A stretch of DNA of 64,000 nt from an uncultured Christensenellaceae bacterium (GCA_910587825.1 CAJUNJ010000006.1:1-64000); one strand, 5' to 3'; positions 33,235 through 42,110 are shown, numbered from the stretch's first letter. Numbers and translations are program-made. Notes: generated from the letters alone by a model not told the origin.

Positions 33235-36200
33235 ATGGAAAACAACACAAACTATCAGTTCAAGTTATGGAATGGTTCACCCAACTATACGGGCGAACAG
33301 CATTCAAGCCTTGGCTTGGATTATGAAACCCCGCTGTATTGCAGGGTGACGGGCGGAAAATTTTTAAGACTTGTCGGACTTACAAAAATGTATCACGGAA
33401 CTTTCAATGTCTGTAAGTTTAACGGCAAATTAATTTATACGACCGAACCGCAATATAAGGATTTTCCCTATTATGTAATCGACCTGACAAAAACCGGTCA
33501 CGAATTTATGCTGACGGCAGAGATGAATTTCGGGACGGAAAAGTTCTTATTTAAACACGCCGAAATTTTCGGCGAGTATTCGTTTAAAAAAGCGGTAAGC
33601 TTAAAGGTGGTAAATCCGCCAGACAGAACTATGTATTATGACAGGCAAAATTTCAGTACAACGGGGATGCAGGTGGAAGCGACTTTTGACGACGGTTCCA
33701 AGGAAATTTTGGATAACAGTAAACTTTACGTTCCGGATAAATTTTTGAGAATAAATCAAAACTCAGTAACAATAAAATACGAAAATTGCAGTGTTACGCA
33801 AAGGATATTGGTGACCCACGGGTTCAACGGAATAAAGCCGTCCTACGTTATAATGGGCGCCGACGCCGTTTACAACGACGAAAACGCTTACAAAAACTTT
33901 GCTCTGTCGGACGGGGTAAGCTTTGACTTCGATATGCTAAGAAAATGCCTGTCGTATACGATTCCCGACGTGTCGGGCGAAAACACTCTGCTTTCGCTGT
34001 CCCTGTCGCACGTATACCGTCCTTCAAGGGCAAATTTCGGTTACGGCAAAGGTTTTTCTCTCAATCTGTGCGAAAGAATAATTTACGACAGTCAAGAACT
34101 CGGCTTATATTATATCGACGGCAGGGGCGACTGGTATCAGCTTGAAAACGACTTACATCCCGAAAGAAACAAGGCTTATAAAAACTTCGAATATACCCAA
34201 AAAGAGCCTGCGGCTTTCAACAATCTGTTTATGTACAGGCATTACAAACAGCTTAAAGAAGAGGGAGTAAACGTTGACGATAAGCTTGCGGTAGAGTGGC
34301 TTACGGACAACAATTTCATTAAGGGTTTTAATACGTTCGGCTATCTTGTAATGATTTGCGACACCTGCGGGAATTATTATGAAATAGAATATAAAGACGA
34401 TAAAATAGTTGCAATACACGACCAGCGTTTTAATTATGCGGTCAACACTTATATTCTTACTTACGATGCGGCGGGTAATCTTAAAAAGTTGACCGATAAT
34501 AAAAAAACCGTTGAATTTGTATATGCGGACGGTTTTGTCAAAACTATAAAATATTCGGACGGCAGGGCATTGACCTTAGAATATGACGGGGATATTCTTA
34601 CCGCAATAAAATCTTCGGAAGGTTTTTCAAACACCGTAAAGGTAAGCGGCGGCAAGCTTGAAATAAGCGTTCGTTCGACTTTGGACGGCGTTCCCGACGG
34701 GGAGATGGCAGAGGGTCAACTGCCTGTAAGCTTTTGGGAAATAGATACATCCGCAAACAAAGTAACCGTAAGAGACAATGAACGCAACGAAGAACAATAT
34801 TCAACCGACGGCGTAAAATACGTAAGCGAATATATTGCCGTTCAGAACGGTTTCGTCACGTCGGCGGAAAAGTACGAATATATTCCGAGGGAAAGCAAAA
34901 CAGTGACTAAGGCAAAACGTTCTTCGCTGTATAAAGATTTGTCGGAATTTGTGTTTGCCGACGGAGAAATAAACAAAACCGTTTTAAACAAATTCAGTCA
35001 GCCGATAAGCGAAACGACCCGGAATATGCCCGTGTCAGACGGAGTATATGCCGATGTAACCAAGACATACTCATATAACGCGGAACGCAGACTTACGAAA
35101 GACGTCACGACGGTAACTTACAAATTCGCAACTCCCAAAACTTACGTATTAAACAATACTTACGAGTATAACGAATACGGTTTACCGCAAAAGAAAACAA
35201 GTTGGGTTACGGGTGAAGAAGCAACCGAAGGCAAGACCGTCGAGGAGTACGTCTACGATAATTACGGCAGACAGACCGAAAGCAAAGTGCATAATACTCT
35301 GGACGGCAAAATCTTCTCTTCGGGAGAAAAAGTTTACGATATTTTCGGCAGAGTCATAACGGAGTTTAAACCTGCGGAAACGGTCAGACCCAAATATGAA
35401 TACGAATATGACGGCACTACTGACAGACTGTCTTCTGTAACTGCGCCCAACGGTTGCGTTATTAATTATACATACGATTTGCAGGACAGGCTTATAAAAA
35501 TAACCGCAACGGACGGCGAAGAAAACGGCAATGAAATTTTGTACGATTCGGGTGAAATAACTCAGCTTAAAAGCAAGACCAATACAATAAATTATACCTA
35601 CGACGGAAGCCGCCGGGTAAGCGGAATAAGCGTGGACGGGGTACTGCACCAAAGCTACGTATACGACACCCACGGCGCGGACGGAAAAGTAAAAAGCCTT
35701 GCAAGCATAACGGTTACCAATGCCAAAAACGAAAGCTTCAAAGCCGAAGAAAATTTTCAGACGGATACCACCACGGCATACTTAAACGGCGGCAAACAGC
35801 TTGAAGCCGTATACCGCGCAGACGGCAACGTCAGCAAAATAAACGACTGCTTAACGGGCGAAGTTTCAACGTTTACATATGACGGAAGCGGGCGGCTTAC
35901 CAATTACTTGACTGTTAAAGACAACAGTCCCAAGTATGCGGAAAGCATTACATACGACGGCTACGGTGAAGTGACGAAGATATTCCAAAACGACGATTTC
36001 AGCGGACTTATGCGCGCGACACGTGGAATGACGTACGATTATACATACGCGGACGGATACGCGCACAGGTTAAAAAGCATAAGCATAAGCGGAGTAGGCA
36101 CTATATCGCCCGACTATGACAAAACGGACAGGCATAAGGGCAGGCAGGTAAATTCCGCAAGCGGAAGAAGACTGTTAACCGAAGCAATAAAATACGAAGA

Positions 36201-37641
36201 CGGAGATATATACGCGAAGACGCAGCCTTATGAAATAGAATATACGTTTGCGGGCGGAAGTAAGGAGAAGATAAGTTATTCATACGATAAAACGGGCAAT
36301 ATAACAGAAATAATCTATCCGGACGGTAAAGGCGTAAACTATAAGTACGACAAACTTAACAGGTTAATCCGCGAAGACAACAAGGCGTTGTACAAAACCT
36401 ATCTGTACAGCTACGACGCAAACGGAAATATGCTAAGGAAGGAAGAGGCGATATATACCAAACCCGATTATCCCATAACCGCGCCGAATACGTTAAAGAC
36501 CGAATACAAGTATGAAAACGGTAAGCTTAAACAGGTAGGCGAAGAAGCGTGTATGTATGACGCGGTAGGCAACCCCTTACAGCACAGAATGCGAATGGGC
36601 TGGACGGGCAGGAAGTTAACGTCGTGTATGGGCAGAAGAATAAACGTAATTTTCGAATACGACGGCAGGGGCAGGCGAATAAGAAAGGGAATGACCGAGT
36701 ATAAGTACGACTCGCAGGACAGGCTGATATCGTCAAGCGACGGAATGAAATATTTCTATGACGAAGTTGGCGTTGCGGGCTTTATCTACGACGGCGCAAC
36801 TTATTACTACGTGCGGGACGTACAGAAAAACGTAATAGCCATACTTGACAGTAGCGGTGTAAAGGTGGTAGAATACAGTTACGATGCTTGGGGTAACCAG
36901 CAGGTAAGCGGAAGCAACACAACGCTTGGCAACCTCAACCCATTCAGATACAGAAGTTATTTCTACGATACCGAAACAGAGCTGTACTATTTAAACACAA
37001 GATATTACGACCCGATATATTGCAGGTTTATAAATATGGACAGCTTCGACTACGCCGACCCCGAACAGCTTAACGGTTTAAACCTTTACGCCTACTGCGC
37101 CAACAACCCTGTAATGGGCTACGATCCCGACGGAACGTTTGTTATATCGATAGGTATAGTTACGGCATTGGGAATCTTAGCTGCCGGAAGCGCATTATTA
37201 GCTTGGATAGAACATACTTTTCATCCGATACAAAATGCTTTAAACGATTTGGGTGACGCTATCGGCGATTTGTTTAATGATTTATCGTCTAACATTTCGG
37301 GTGGGAATGATTTTTCAACTTTAACATCAAATAATGCTATATATTTTGAAACTATTATTTTTGATTATAGTATTCTATATAGATATGGTAAATCGAAATA
37401 TAAGCCTAAGAGACCGGGGGTTAGAGTTAAAGGGAAATCTAAGAAAGACGCTGAAGAAAAAGCAAGACGACGTGGCGGTGGTAAGAAGCCGAGATTTCAC
37501 AAACGTAGATATAATGAAAAATTAGGTAAATGGATAGGTCCACATTTTCATCCGGGTGTTCCTAATGGTCATCCATATTATCACGATCATTACTTTTATT
37601 TAATTTTTCTATTATTTTATATGAATGATTACGAGGAGTAA
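33235..37641 (+). CDS. RHS/YD-repeat protein with variable C-terminal toxin-like tip
   Basis: 1468 residues. N-terminal ~200 residues are not recognised apart from an Ig-like segment (about 118-200). YD repeats run from about 400 to 1240 (SYDKTGNITEI, YSYDANGNMLRKEE). The conserved RHS core end follows (YYLNTRYYDPIYCRFINMD, then NLYAYCANNPVMGYDPDG ending at 1300). After it come 168 residues: a hydrophobic stretch, a basic region and a histidine-rich motif GPHFHPGVPNGHPYYHDHY (from 1435), which may form a metal-dependent nuclease-like site. RHS proteins deliver such tips into competitors. There is no signal peptide, so the export route is open. A candidate immunity gene and four orphan tips follow. 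Confidence 0.88.
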   Translation: MENNTNYQFKLWNGSPNYTGEQHSSLGLDYETPLYCRVTGGKFLRLVGLTKMYHGTFNVCKFNGKLIYTTEPQYKDFPYYVIDLTKTGHEFMLTAEMNFGTEKFLFKHAEIFGEYSFKKAVSLKVVNPPDRTMYYDRQNFSTTGMQVEATFDDGSKEILDNSKLYVPDKFLRINQNSVTIKYENCSVTQRILVTHGFNGIKPSYVIMGADAVYNDENAYKNFALSDGVSFDFDMLRKCLSYTIPDVSGENTLLSLSLSHVYRPSRANFGYGKGFSLNLCERIIYDSQELGLYYIDGRGDWYQLENDLHPERNKAYKNFEYTQKEPAAFNNLFMYRHYKQLKEEGVNVDDKLAVEWLTDNNFIKGFNTFGYLVMICDTCGNYYEIEYKDDKIVAIHDQRFNYAVNTYILTYDAAGNLKKLTDNKKTVEFVYADGFVKTIKYSDGRALTLEYDGDILTAIKSSEGFSNTVKVSGGKLEISVRSTLDGVPDGEMAEGQLPVSFWEIDTSANKVTVRDNERNEEQYSTDGVKYVSEYIAVQNGFVTSAEKYEYIPRESKTVTKAKRSSLYKDLSEFVFADGEINKTVLNKFSQPISETTRNMPVSDGVYADVTKTYSYNAERRLTKDVTTVTYKFATPKTYVLNNTYEYNEYGLPQKKTSWVTGEEATEGKTVEEYVYDNYGRQTESKVHNTLDGKIFSSGEKVYDIFGRVITEFKPAETVRPKYEYEYDGTTDRLSSVTAPNGCVINYTYDLQDRLIKITATDGEENGNEILYDSGEITQLKSKTNTINYTYDGSRRVSGISVDGVLHQSYVYDTHGADGKVKSLASITVTNAKNESFKAEENFQTDTTTAYLNGGKQLEAVYRADGNVSKINDCLTGEVSTFTYDGSGRLTNYLTVKDNSPKYAESITYDGYGEVTKIFQNDDFSGLMRATRGMTYDYTYADGYAHRLKSISISGVGTISPDYDKTDRHKGRQVNSASGRRLLTEAIKYEDGDIYAKTQPYEIEYTFAGGSKEKISYSYDKTGNITEIIYPDGKGVNYKYDKLNRLIREDNKALYKTYLYSYDANGNMLRKEEAIYTKPDYPITAPNTLKTEYKYENGKLKQVGEEACMYDAVGNPLQHRMRMGWTGRKLTSCMGRRINVIFEYDGRGRRIRKGMTEYKYDSQDRLISSSDGMKYFYDEVGVAGFIYDGATYYYVRDVQKNVIAILDSSGVKVVEYSYDAWGNQQVSGSNTTLGNLNPFRYRSYFYDTETELYYLNTRYYDPIYCRFINMDSFDYADPEQLNGLNLYAYCANNPVMGYDPDGTFVISIGIVTALGILAAGSALLAWIEHTFHPIQNALNDLGDAIGDLFNDLSSNISGGNDFSTLTSNNAIYFETIIFDYSILYRYGKSKYKPKRPGVRVKGKSKKDAEEKARRRGGGKKPRFHKRRYNEKLGKWIGPHFHPGVPNGHPYYHDHYFYLIFLLFYMNDYEE
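36843..37304 (+). repeat. Parent copy of the RHS core-end repeat
   Basis: A segment beginning ACTTGACAGTAGCGG inside the RHS gene. It recurs in full or truncated form at 38161, 39539, 40403 and 41332. It ends shortly after the PDG boundary, within the tip's hydrophobic segment. Confidence 0.9.
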
Positions 37642-37657
37642 AAAATAAGAAAATTAT

Positions 37658-38056
37658 ATGGACAGAAAAATCGAAGAAATATTTGTCAAAAATTTTATTG
37701 TTAAAGACAAGAGGGAACGTACTCTGTTCGAGTTGTCTTCGGATAAAAAAAGGGATAGCATAATACACCGCATTTTCGGTTTGCTTGATGATAAATACAA
37801 AGTTTTTTGCGAATACAAAATCAACTACGAAGAATTTTTATCGATCATAAAAAAATATGCCGACGTAAAAAAAAATTGTTACGTTATTGCTGACAGCGCC
37901 GACGACGGGCAGATATTGCGGTTAGATAAGGCTTATAATAATATGATGTTTGAATCGGGTGATTATTTTATTTTTTATCAGGATAACATTGTTATAGCTA
38001 AAGAGGAAGTGATTTTCGGTTCGCCTTATAAAAAAATACTTGTAAAGAACGTTTAA
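37658..38056 (+). CDS. Candidate immunity protein for the expressed RHS tip
   Basis: 132 residues, soluble, no family recognised; mixed charge, with KKNCYVIADSADDGQIL in the middle. It begins 17 bases after the RHS stop and ends before a hairpin, the usual place for the cognate immunity gene of a polymorphic toxin. Function is inferred from position only. Confidence 0.65.
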   Translation: MDRKIEEIFVKNFIVKDKRERTLFELSSDKKRDSIIHRIFGLLDDKYKVFCEYKINYEEFLSIIKKYADVKKNCYVIADSADDGQILRLDKAYNNMMFESGDYFIFYQDNIVIAKEEVIFGSPYKKILVKNV

Positions 38057-38097
38057 TGCTTTTTATATAATGATAGTACAAATCCATATAACCAAAG

Positions 38098-38129
38098 AAC
38101 GGGTTCGGCATAACGCCGAATCCGTTATT
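38098..38129 (+). terminator. Module-boundary hairpin 1
   Basis: AACGGGTTCGGC / GCCGAATCCGTT with loop ATAAC. It is followed by a conserved 34-base spacer (TTACTTAGCGTAGAAATCG...) leading into the next RHS core-end copy. The same hairpin recurs at 39478, 41271 and 42081. Confidence 0.75.
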
Positions 38130-38160
38130 ACTTAGCGTAGAAATCGTATTTTGAAGCCCC

Positions 38161-38623
38161 ACTTGACAGTAGCGGAGCAAAGGTGGTAGAATACAGTTAC
38201 GACGCTTGGGGGTAACCAGCAGGTAAGCGGAAGCAACACAACGCTTGGCAACCTCAACCCATTCAGATACAGAAGTTATTTCTACGATACCGAAACAGAG
38301 CTGTACTATTTAAACACAAGATATTACGACCCGATATATTGCAGGTTTATAAATATGGACAGCTTCGACTACGCCGACCCCGAACAGCTTAACGGTTTAA
38401 ACCTTTACGCCTACTGCGCCAACAACCCTGTAATGGGCTACGATCCCGACGGAACGTTTGTTATATCGATAGGTATAGTTACGGCATTGGGAATCTTAGC
38501 TGCCGGAAGCGCATTATTAGCTTGGATAGAACATACTTTTCATCCGATACAAAATGCTTTAAACGATTTGGGTGACGCTATCGGCGATTTGTTTAATGAT
38601 TTATCGTCTAACATTTCGGGTGG
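38161..38623 (+). repeat. RHS core-end repeat, orphan copy 1 (nearly full length)
   Basis: Near-identical to 36843-37304 over 463 bases, with a few substitutions and one extra G in the run at 38208-38212 that breaks the frame near its start. Downstream of that indel it is in frame with the orphan tip. Confidence 0.9.
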
Positions 38624-38921
38624 TGATAACTTTACATACACGGAATTTAACGGCATTGAAGCTATAAATGGTATAAGAGCTGAAGAATTTTTAGCTAACT
38701 TAGCTTTAACCTTTGAGGTAAGCAATATTCTTTTATATGCAGAGCATACAAAAGAAACACCGTGTTTAAAAGATAAGCATCAAAAAGGTCAAAGGCGTAA
38801 AGGAAAAGACAAATCAGGCGGAGAAAAAGGAGATAGAAATAGACCTTACAGAAGGGGAGGGAAACATACAAAACGTCATTTCATTTCTTTTTGTTTAGGT
38901 TTGTTTAATATAATATTTTAA
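38355..38921 (+). CDS. Orphan RHS tip 1 (silent toxin module)
   Basis: 188 residues from an internal ATG that matches M1268 of the RHS protein; there is no ribosome site. The first ~90 residues equal the end of the RHS core and its hydrophobic segment. The rest is a different, very basic tip (KGQRRKGKDKSGGEKGDRNR and RRGGKHTKRH). Homologous crossover with the parent gene anywhere in the shared region after the indel would fuse this tip in frame to the full-length protein. Likely a silent alternative toxin end, with its immunity gene 10 bases downstream. Confidence 0.75.
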   Translation: MDSFDYADPEQLNGLNLYAYCANNPVMGYDPDGTFVISIGIVTALGILAAGSALLAWIEHTFHPIQNALNDLGDAIGDLFNDLSSNISGGDNFTYTEFNGIEAINGIRAEEFLANLALTFEVSNILLYAEHTKETPCLKDKHQKGQRRKGKDKSGGEKGDRNRPYRRGGKHTKRHFISFCLGLFNIIF

Positions 38922-38931
38922 AGAGGTAGTT

Positions 38932-39459
38932 ATGAAAAATTATTTACAGGAGATTAAAGATAAAAATATTCTGTGCGAGATTTATAATGATAAGTCCGAT
39001 TCGTCAAAGTTTTTTTTAGGCTATATTATAGCTTACGACGAAAGAGTAATGATAGTAGAGAATATTTCGTCAAACGGAGTTCACGACGGATATTATTGTT
39101 TGCCTTTGGAAAGTATTTTCCGTATTTGTTGGGATACTGTATATATTAGAAATTTTGTAAAATTGTTAGCAGGAAAAGATTTTAAACGCGGAAATTTAAA
39201 ACTTGACGTTAAAAATTTGTTAAGCGGTTTTTTGGCTCAAATAAAATCGAGCAAAATTTTATGTAATGTGGAATTGTACAACGATGAATTGAGCGAACTA
39301 ACGGGATATTTGGAAGATGCAGACGAAGTGAATTTGTTAGTAAATTTAATTAATACTGACGGCCTTTCGGACGGCAAGGCATTGATAAGGCTTGAAGATA
39401 TATCGTGTGTGTCCATAGATACGGAGTATCTTAAAAAAATCAAAGCATTCTGTTCATAA
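38932..39459 (+). CDS. Candidate immunity protein for orphan tip 1
   Basis: 175 residues with AGAGGTAG before ATG. Contains two similar halves of about 80 residues, each starting near KNILCEIYN / SKILCNVELYN and followed by a GYI/GYL strand and a V.IVENISSNGVHDG / LLVNLINTDGLSDG segment, so it is an internal duplication. Family not recognised. Has its own ribosome site, so it could be expressed even though the tip is silent. Confidence 0.68.
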   Translation: MKNYLQEIKDKNILCEIYNDKSDSSKFFLGYIIAYDERVMIVENISSNGVHDGYYCLPLESIFRICWDTVYIRNFVKLLAGKDFKRGNLKLDVKNLLSGFLAQIKSSKILCNVELYNDELSELTGYLEDADEVNLLVNLINTDGLSDGKALIRLEDISCVSIDTEYLKKIKAFCS

Positions 39460-39477
39460 TTTGTAACTTTAACGGAG

Positions 39478-39502
39478 CGGGTTCGGCTTTATGCCGAACC
39501 CG
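39478..39502 (+). terminator. Module-boundary hairpin 2
   Basis: CGGGTTCGGC / GCCGAACCCG, loop TTTAT, followed by the same conserved spacer as hairpin 1. Confidence 0.75.
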
Positions 39503-39538
39503 TTATTACTTAGCGTATAAATCGTATTTTGAAGCCCC

Positions 39539-39687
39539 ACTTGACAGTAGCGGAGCAAAGGTGGTAGAATACAGATACGACGCATGGGGCAACCGGCAGG
39601 TAAGCGGAAGCAACACAACGCTTGGCAACCTTAACCCGTTCAGATACAGAAGTTATTTCTACGACACCGAAACAGAGCTGTACTATT
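39539..39687 (+). repeat. RHS core-end repeat, orphan copy 2 (truncated)
   Basis: Matches the first ~149 bases of the parent repeat up to GAGCTGTACTATT and then breaks into unrelated sequence. Confidence 0.85.
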
Positions 39688-39825
39688 ATTGGTGGTTTTG
39701 GAGGCGGAATGTTTTTCGATGATACAATCAATGGTAATTTAGGTAATGGTAATTATTTGGGTGAAAGAATAAAAAATAATATATTTGGTGATTTTTTATC
39801 AAGGTTAGTTGGACTGTTTAGTTAA
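39688..39825 (+). pseudogene. Orphan RHS tip 2 remnant
   Basis: After the truncated repeat an open frame reads GGFGGGMFFDDTINGNLGNG and ends FLSRLVGLFS, a glycine-rich tip end of about 45 residues. It is out of frame with the RHS fragment before it and has no start codon of its own, so it is a broken module. Confidence 0.6.
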
Positions 39826-39840
39826 CTAATAGGTGAATAA

Positions 39841-40353
39841 ATGTTGGATAAAGCTGATAAATTTTTGGAAGCTGTACTACAAAACGAAGGAACTTTTGTT
39901 AAAGGCTTCCCGATAAAAAGCATATATATAGTTTTATATTTTTCGGTTTGTGCTTTGGGTATTTTGGCGGTGCTGGGCGGATTTTTATATGAAATGCTAT
40001 GCAACAACGAAATTTTATACGGTTTTCTATTCGGTATGACTGCAATGTTTTTATGCTTTACCGTTCCTGCTTTCATATTGCTTTATTTTAATTATGGCAT
40101 ATCAAGACAAAAACGCGCAATACTTTCCGATGGAAATTCATTTGAAGTTAGTGTAATTCCTTATAAGGTTTATACTGATATAAAAAAGGGTAAAAATTCG
40201 GGATTTAAACTTGAAATTAAGTTTGAATGTTGCGGAAAAGAAGTTGTAATACAAACGGCGGGGCTATTTAAAAAAACAACATTAGTCAAGCCGAACGAGG
40301 AAATTCGCATAGTTTATTCGCCAAAGTATAATGACGCTTTAATTAAAAGATAA
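39841..40353 (+). CDS. Membrane protein, candidate immunity for orphan tip 2
   Basis: 170 residues with two membrane helices (about 27-52 and 58-84) and a soluble C-terminal part with several beta strands. Start ATG 39841 behind AGGTG, 13 bases after the tip stop. Family not recognised. A membrane immunity protein would fit a membrane-acting or envelope-acting toxin. It ends at a strong hairpin. Confidence 0.6.
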   Translation: MLDKADKFLEAVLQNEGTFVKGFPIKSIYIVLYFSVCALGILAVLGGFLYEMLCNNEILYGFLFGMTAMFLCFTVPAFILLYFNYGISRQKRAILSDGNSFEVSVIPYKVYTDIKKGKNSGFKLEIKFECCGKEVVIQTAGLFKKTTLVKPNEEIRIVYSPKYNDALIKR

Positions 40354-40361
40354 AACAATTT

Positions 40362-40390
40362 AAGAGTTCGGGCAGGTTGCCCGAACTCTT
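40362..40390 (+). terminator. Module-boundary hairpin 3 (different sequence)
   Basis: Perfect 13-bp stem AAGAGTTCGGGCA / TGCCCGAACTCTT with loop GGT. It occupies the boundary position but has a different sequence from the other three boundary hairpins, and the 34-base spacer is missing. Confidence 0.8.
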
Positions 40391-40402
40391 AAAATTTACC
40401 TC

Positions 40403-40555
40403 ACTTGACAGTAGCGGTGTAAAGGTGGTAGAATACAGTTACGCCGCCTGGGGTAACCGGCAGTTAAGCGGAAGCAATACAACGCTGGGCAACCTCAACC
40501 CGTTCAGATACAGAAGTTATTTCTACGATACCTAAAGTAATGGGCTACGACCCCG
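40403..40555 (+). repeat. RHS core-end repeat, orphan copy 3 (internal deletion)
   Basis: Matches the parent from ACTTGACAGTAGCGG to ACGATACC, then jumps to GTAATGGGCTACGACCCCGA, losing about 140 bases of core. The frame is stopped at the junction (TAA). Confidence 0.85.
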
Positions 40556-40562
40556 AGCTTCG

Positions 40563-40832
40563 TTGTCCAATATCGGTAATATTTATTTAAGCCGTGAAAG
40601 AAATCGTGGGCGGGACACTGGTTTAATGGGGTTAAGCGATAAGCAATTGGAAGATGAGCTAAATGATGCAAAACGAAAACATGATTCTGAAAGAATACAA
40701 AAAATTTTAAAGGAAATGAAAATACGCGGTCTTAGAAATAAACGGAAGCAACGTGGCGGACCGCATATGAGAGGCTTTTTATTAATTTTATTGGGTATAG
40801 GCGCAGGATTATATAATGAGAGTAGAAATTAA
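40563..40832 (+). pseudogene. Orphan RHS tip 3 remnant
   Basis: An 89-codon open frame starting at a TTG without ribosome site. SDKQLEDELNDAKRKHDSER and LKEMKIRGLRNKRKQRGG are of the helical, basic kind seen in polymorphic-toxin tips; it ends in a hydrophobic stretch. It is not in frame with the preceding RHS fragment, so probably silent or decaying. Confidence 0.55.
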
Positions 40833-41262
40833 GGGATTAAACTCAAACGAAGTTTATTGTTGTAAAAAATCCGACATAAAAGCTGTATTCGGGGACACTG
40901 ATATAAACGTTTATTTTGGCGTATTGAATATCAGAAGAGATGAAAGGTCAAACAGCGTCTTTTACCGCCCCGATAAGAAATGCAAGGACAGGATAATTGC
41001 CCAATTCATAGTGCATAAGCGTTATATTAACAGAATTGGTACTGAATCCGAGCCGCGTTTAAAATTTTTTATTCTTGAAAAGTCATATTATACGGAAGAA
41101 TTGCATTTAAAATTTGTGACGGAAGTTTTGCCGGAGTTGAGGAGATTTTACGAAATACATAAAGATGACGACCCGATTATAAATCACGGCGAGTTTTCCT
41201 TGACAATAGGGTTAAAAGACGATAATTTCAATTTCTATGAAACATTAGAGGGTAAAACTTAA
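40816..41262 (+). CDS. Candidate immunity protein for orphan tip 3
   Basis: 148 residues, soluble, rich in charged residues (ERSNSVFYRPDKKCKDRI; LPELRRFYEIHKDDDP). Family not recognised. It overlaps the tip frame by 17 bases, a coupling typical of toxin-immunity pairs, and ends before a boundary hairpin. Confidence 0.62.
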   Translation: MRVEIKGLNSNEVYCCKKSDIKAVFGDTDINVYFGVLNIRRDERSNSVFYRPDKKCKDRIIAQFIVHKRYINRIGTESEPRLKFFILEKSYYTEELHLKFVTEVLPELRRFYEIHKDDDPIINHGEFSLTIGLKDDNFNFYETLEGKT

Positions 41263-41270
41263 CCAAAGAG

Positions 41271-41295
41271 CGGGTTCGGCTTTATGCCGAACCCG
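41271..41295 (+). terminator. Module-boundary hairpin 4
   Basis: CGGGTTCGGC / GCCGAACCCG, loop TTTAT, followed by the conserved spacer. Confidence 0.75.
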
Positions 41296-41331
41296 TTATT
41301 ACTTAGCGTAGAAATCGTATTTTGAAGCCCC

Positions 41332-41449
41332 ACTTGACAGTAGCGGTATAAAGGTGGTAGAATACAGTTACGACGCATGGGGTAACCAGCAGGTAAGCGG
41401 AAGCAACATAAAGCTGGGCAACCTCAACCCGTTCAGATACAGAAGTTAT
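41332..41449 (+). repeat. RHS core-end repeat, orphan copy 4 (short)
   Basis: Matches about 118 bases of the parent repeat, up to CAGATACAGAAGTTAT, then continues into a different tip. Confidence 0.85.
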
Positions 41450-41483
41450 AGGCGGAACAGTAGGCGGTGCCGGCGGCGCGGGT

Positions 41484-41792
41484 ATGGCAAGCGGAGCTTA
41501 TACGGCAGGAGCATTTGCCTTAGCCGGCGGAGGTTCATCATCGGCAGGCACGGCTATTGCAGGCGCAGGAATCTTTGCTTTAAATATTTTGTTTTCAAAA
41601 GGATCTGGTCGTAGAATAGGGCATAACAAACATGAAAATCAAATGTGGGACGAAGCAATGCGATTATTGGATATTCATGATAAAGATTTAATACAAAGAC
41701 TACATCAGAAAAACAGAAAAATGCCATATGCTGAAACTTTAAAAGAATTAATTAAAAATTTAAAAGAAATTTTGAGTAAATTAGGTCTATAA
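41484..41792 (+). CDS. Orphan RHS tip 4
   Basis: 102 codons from ATG 41484; the frame is open from the repeat junction (about 41448). It opens with a Gly/Ala-rich hydrophobic region like those following RHS cores, then a soluble helical end (RRIGHNKHENQMWDEAMRLL; LKELIKNLKEILSKLGL). It is out of frame with the short RHS fragment, so homologous recombination in that fragment alone would not restore a fusion. No clear ribosome site. Confidence 0.6.
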   Translation: MASGAYTAGAFALAGGGSSSAGTAIAGAGIFALNILFSKGSGRRIGHNKHENQMWDEAMRLLDIHDKDLIQRLHQKNRKMPYAETLKELIKNLKEILSKLGL

Positions 41793-42020
41793 ATGAGAAA
41801 AGTAAATAAAGGCGAAGAGTATTTAAATAAGTTTCCTAAATTCAAAAAATGGATAAATGAGTGTGTTTGTTGCCACAGAAAAGGATATAACCCCGATATG
41901 CCTGAAAAAATCACCGTGGTTGATGGCTCGTTAGAAGTTTATTTTTTAAAAAAATATTTTAAACCTTTGCGCTTAAATTCTTATGGGCTTTGTGAAATTT
42001 GTGAAAAACTTAAAAATTAA
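41793..42020 (+). CDS. Small cysteine-pair protein, candidate immunity for orphan tip 4
   Basis: 75 residues starting directly after the tip's stop codon. Two CxxC pairs (ECVCCHRKG and GLCEICEKL) suggest a zinc-binding fold. Family not recognised; assigned by position. Confidence 0.58.
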   Translation: MRKVNKGEEYLNKFPKFKKWINECVCCHRKGYNPDMPEKITVVDGSLEVYFLKKYFKPLRLNSYGLCEICEKLKN

Positions 42021-42080
42021 TTTTTATTAATTCAACGGATAGCAAGTAAAAAACAGAAGCAAATACAATAAACGGAAAAG

Positions 42081-42110
42081 CGGGTTCGGCGATATGCCGA
42101 ACCCGTTTTA
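42081..42110 (+). terminator. Final hairpin of the RHS array
   Basis: CGGGTTCGGC-GATAT-GCCGAACCCG followed by TTTTAC. Same stem as the boundary hairpins, here without a further RHS copy, so it closes the array. Confidence 0.82.
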
